From assembly GCF_030272615.1 (NCBI RefSeq), contig NC_081409.1, forward strand, positions 242,543,924-242,607,923: a stretch of 64,000 bases of DNA, read 5' to 3'. This stretch comes from Cryptomeria japonica (lineage: Eukaryota; Streptophyta; Pinopsida; Cupressales; Cupressaceae). Positions 63,760 to 64,000 of this stretch are shown piece by piece (positions within the stretch are counted from its first letter, which is position 1; every line of letters starts with the position of its first letter). The notes beneath the pieces are model-generated. The model searched no databases. It saw nothing but the letters and a program-made list of their open reading frames with translations, and had not been told where the DNA came from. The position numbers and the translations under genes are program-made.

Positions 63760-64000
63760 CTGCAATTGTATCATTTCATTCCAATCAAGTGCATGTTTGA
63801 ACAATGGCATACCGTGGAGATGAAGAAATACAGGAACATAAAAGGAATGGGGACAGGGTTGTGCGAACAGGAGACTAAGAGGTGGGTACAATTGCATATA
63901 ACATAGATTGAAGTAAGCAGACGATTTGGGAACAGCGACCTGCTTCACTATAATGATATATACTCTGGAAAATTCTACTATGATGAATCGATGTTTTTCA
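63760..64000 (-). other. NRPA2: NRPA2 intron at the right edge
   Basis: Intronic sequence upstream (minus strand) of the first exon seen. The frames here do not continue the conserved protein. The rest of the gene is outside the window. Confidence 0.6.

Noticed and set aside
63730-63948. 72-codon minus-strand frame upstream of the first exon seen
   Set aside because: It overlaps the acceptor site at 63760 and does not continue the conserved NRPA2 sequence; treated as intron.

Overview
The window looks like intron-dominated nuclear DNA from a seed plant with a very large genome, most likely a gymnosperm (conifer). The signs are AT-rich intergenic-style sequence, plant-type LTR retrotransposons (Ty3 and Ty1 groups), LINE and hAT remains, and a conserved housekeeping gene whose introns are 18-24 kb long and filled with retroelements. 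There are no bacterial features. The lineage call is inference; no ribosomal or organellar marker fixes the species.

The one host gene recognised is the second-largest subunit of RNA polymerase I (NRPA2), on the minus strand. Six short exons (63518-63759, 63227-63391, 38900-39067, 38365-38439, 19596-19699, 19447-19522) join in frame into 830 nt of the conserved central Rpb2-family core. Two introns are giant (24,159 and 18,665 bp). The first exons lie beyond position 64000, and the exons after 19447 were not found in the remaining 19.4 kb.

Region by region. 1-19446 (probably the next NRPA2 intron): a solo LTR with perfect target duplication (369-1143), a GC-rich hairpin (2101-2210), a Copia-type LTR (3354-3838), a minus-strand LTR element with unidentified ORFs (7846-10955), a hAT transposase pseudogene (11400-12800), and a 3-kb single-frame, nonsense-only pseudogene of retroelement type (13543-16317). 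19700-38364 (giant intron): Ty3-type element 1 (23979-29684), which has an intact gag-protease but has lost RT-RNase H-integrase; then a decayed LINE (29690-34700) into which two solo LTRs are nested (30636-31891, 32177-33587). 39068-63226 (giant intron): Ty3-type element 2 (40126-49389) of the same family, with near-complete RT-RNase H-integrase but its Gag core replaced by 1.17 kb of TTG/TGG repeat; a Copia LTR; a GC-rich patch of possible organellar origin; a chromovirus-like Ty3 relic (53340-55817); an inverted LTR-type repeat pair; a Ty1/Copia element (57462-61840); and a LINE RNase H end.

The most notable points are the exon needles of NRPA2, one of whose giant introns starts with a non-canonical GC donor, and the pair of related retroelements with complementary coding losses that share an extra ORF downstream of pol. 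Boundaries of both elements, their target duplications and LTR divergences (7/272 and 13/263 mismatches by eye) were read directly from the sequence.
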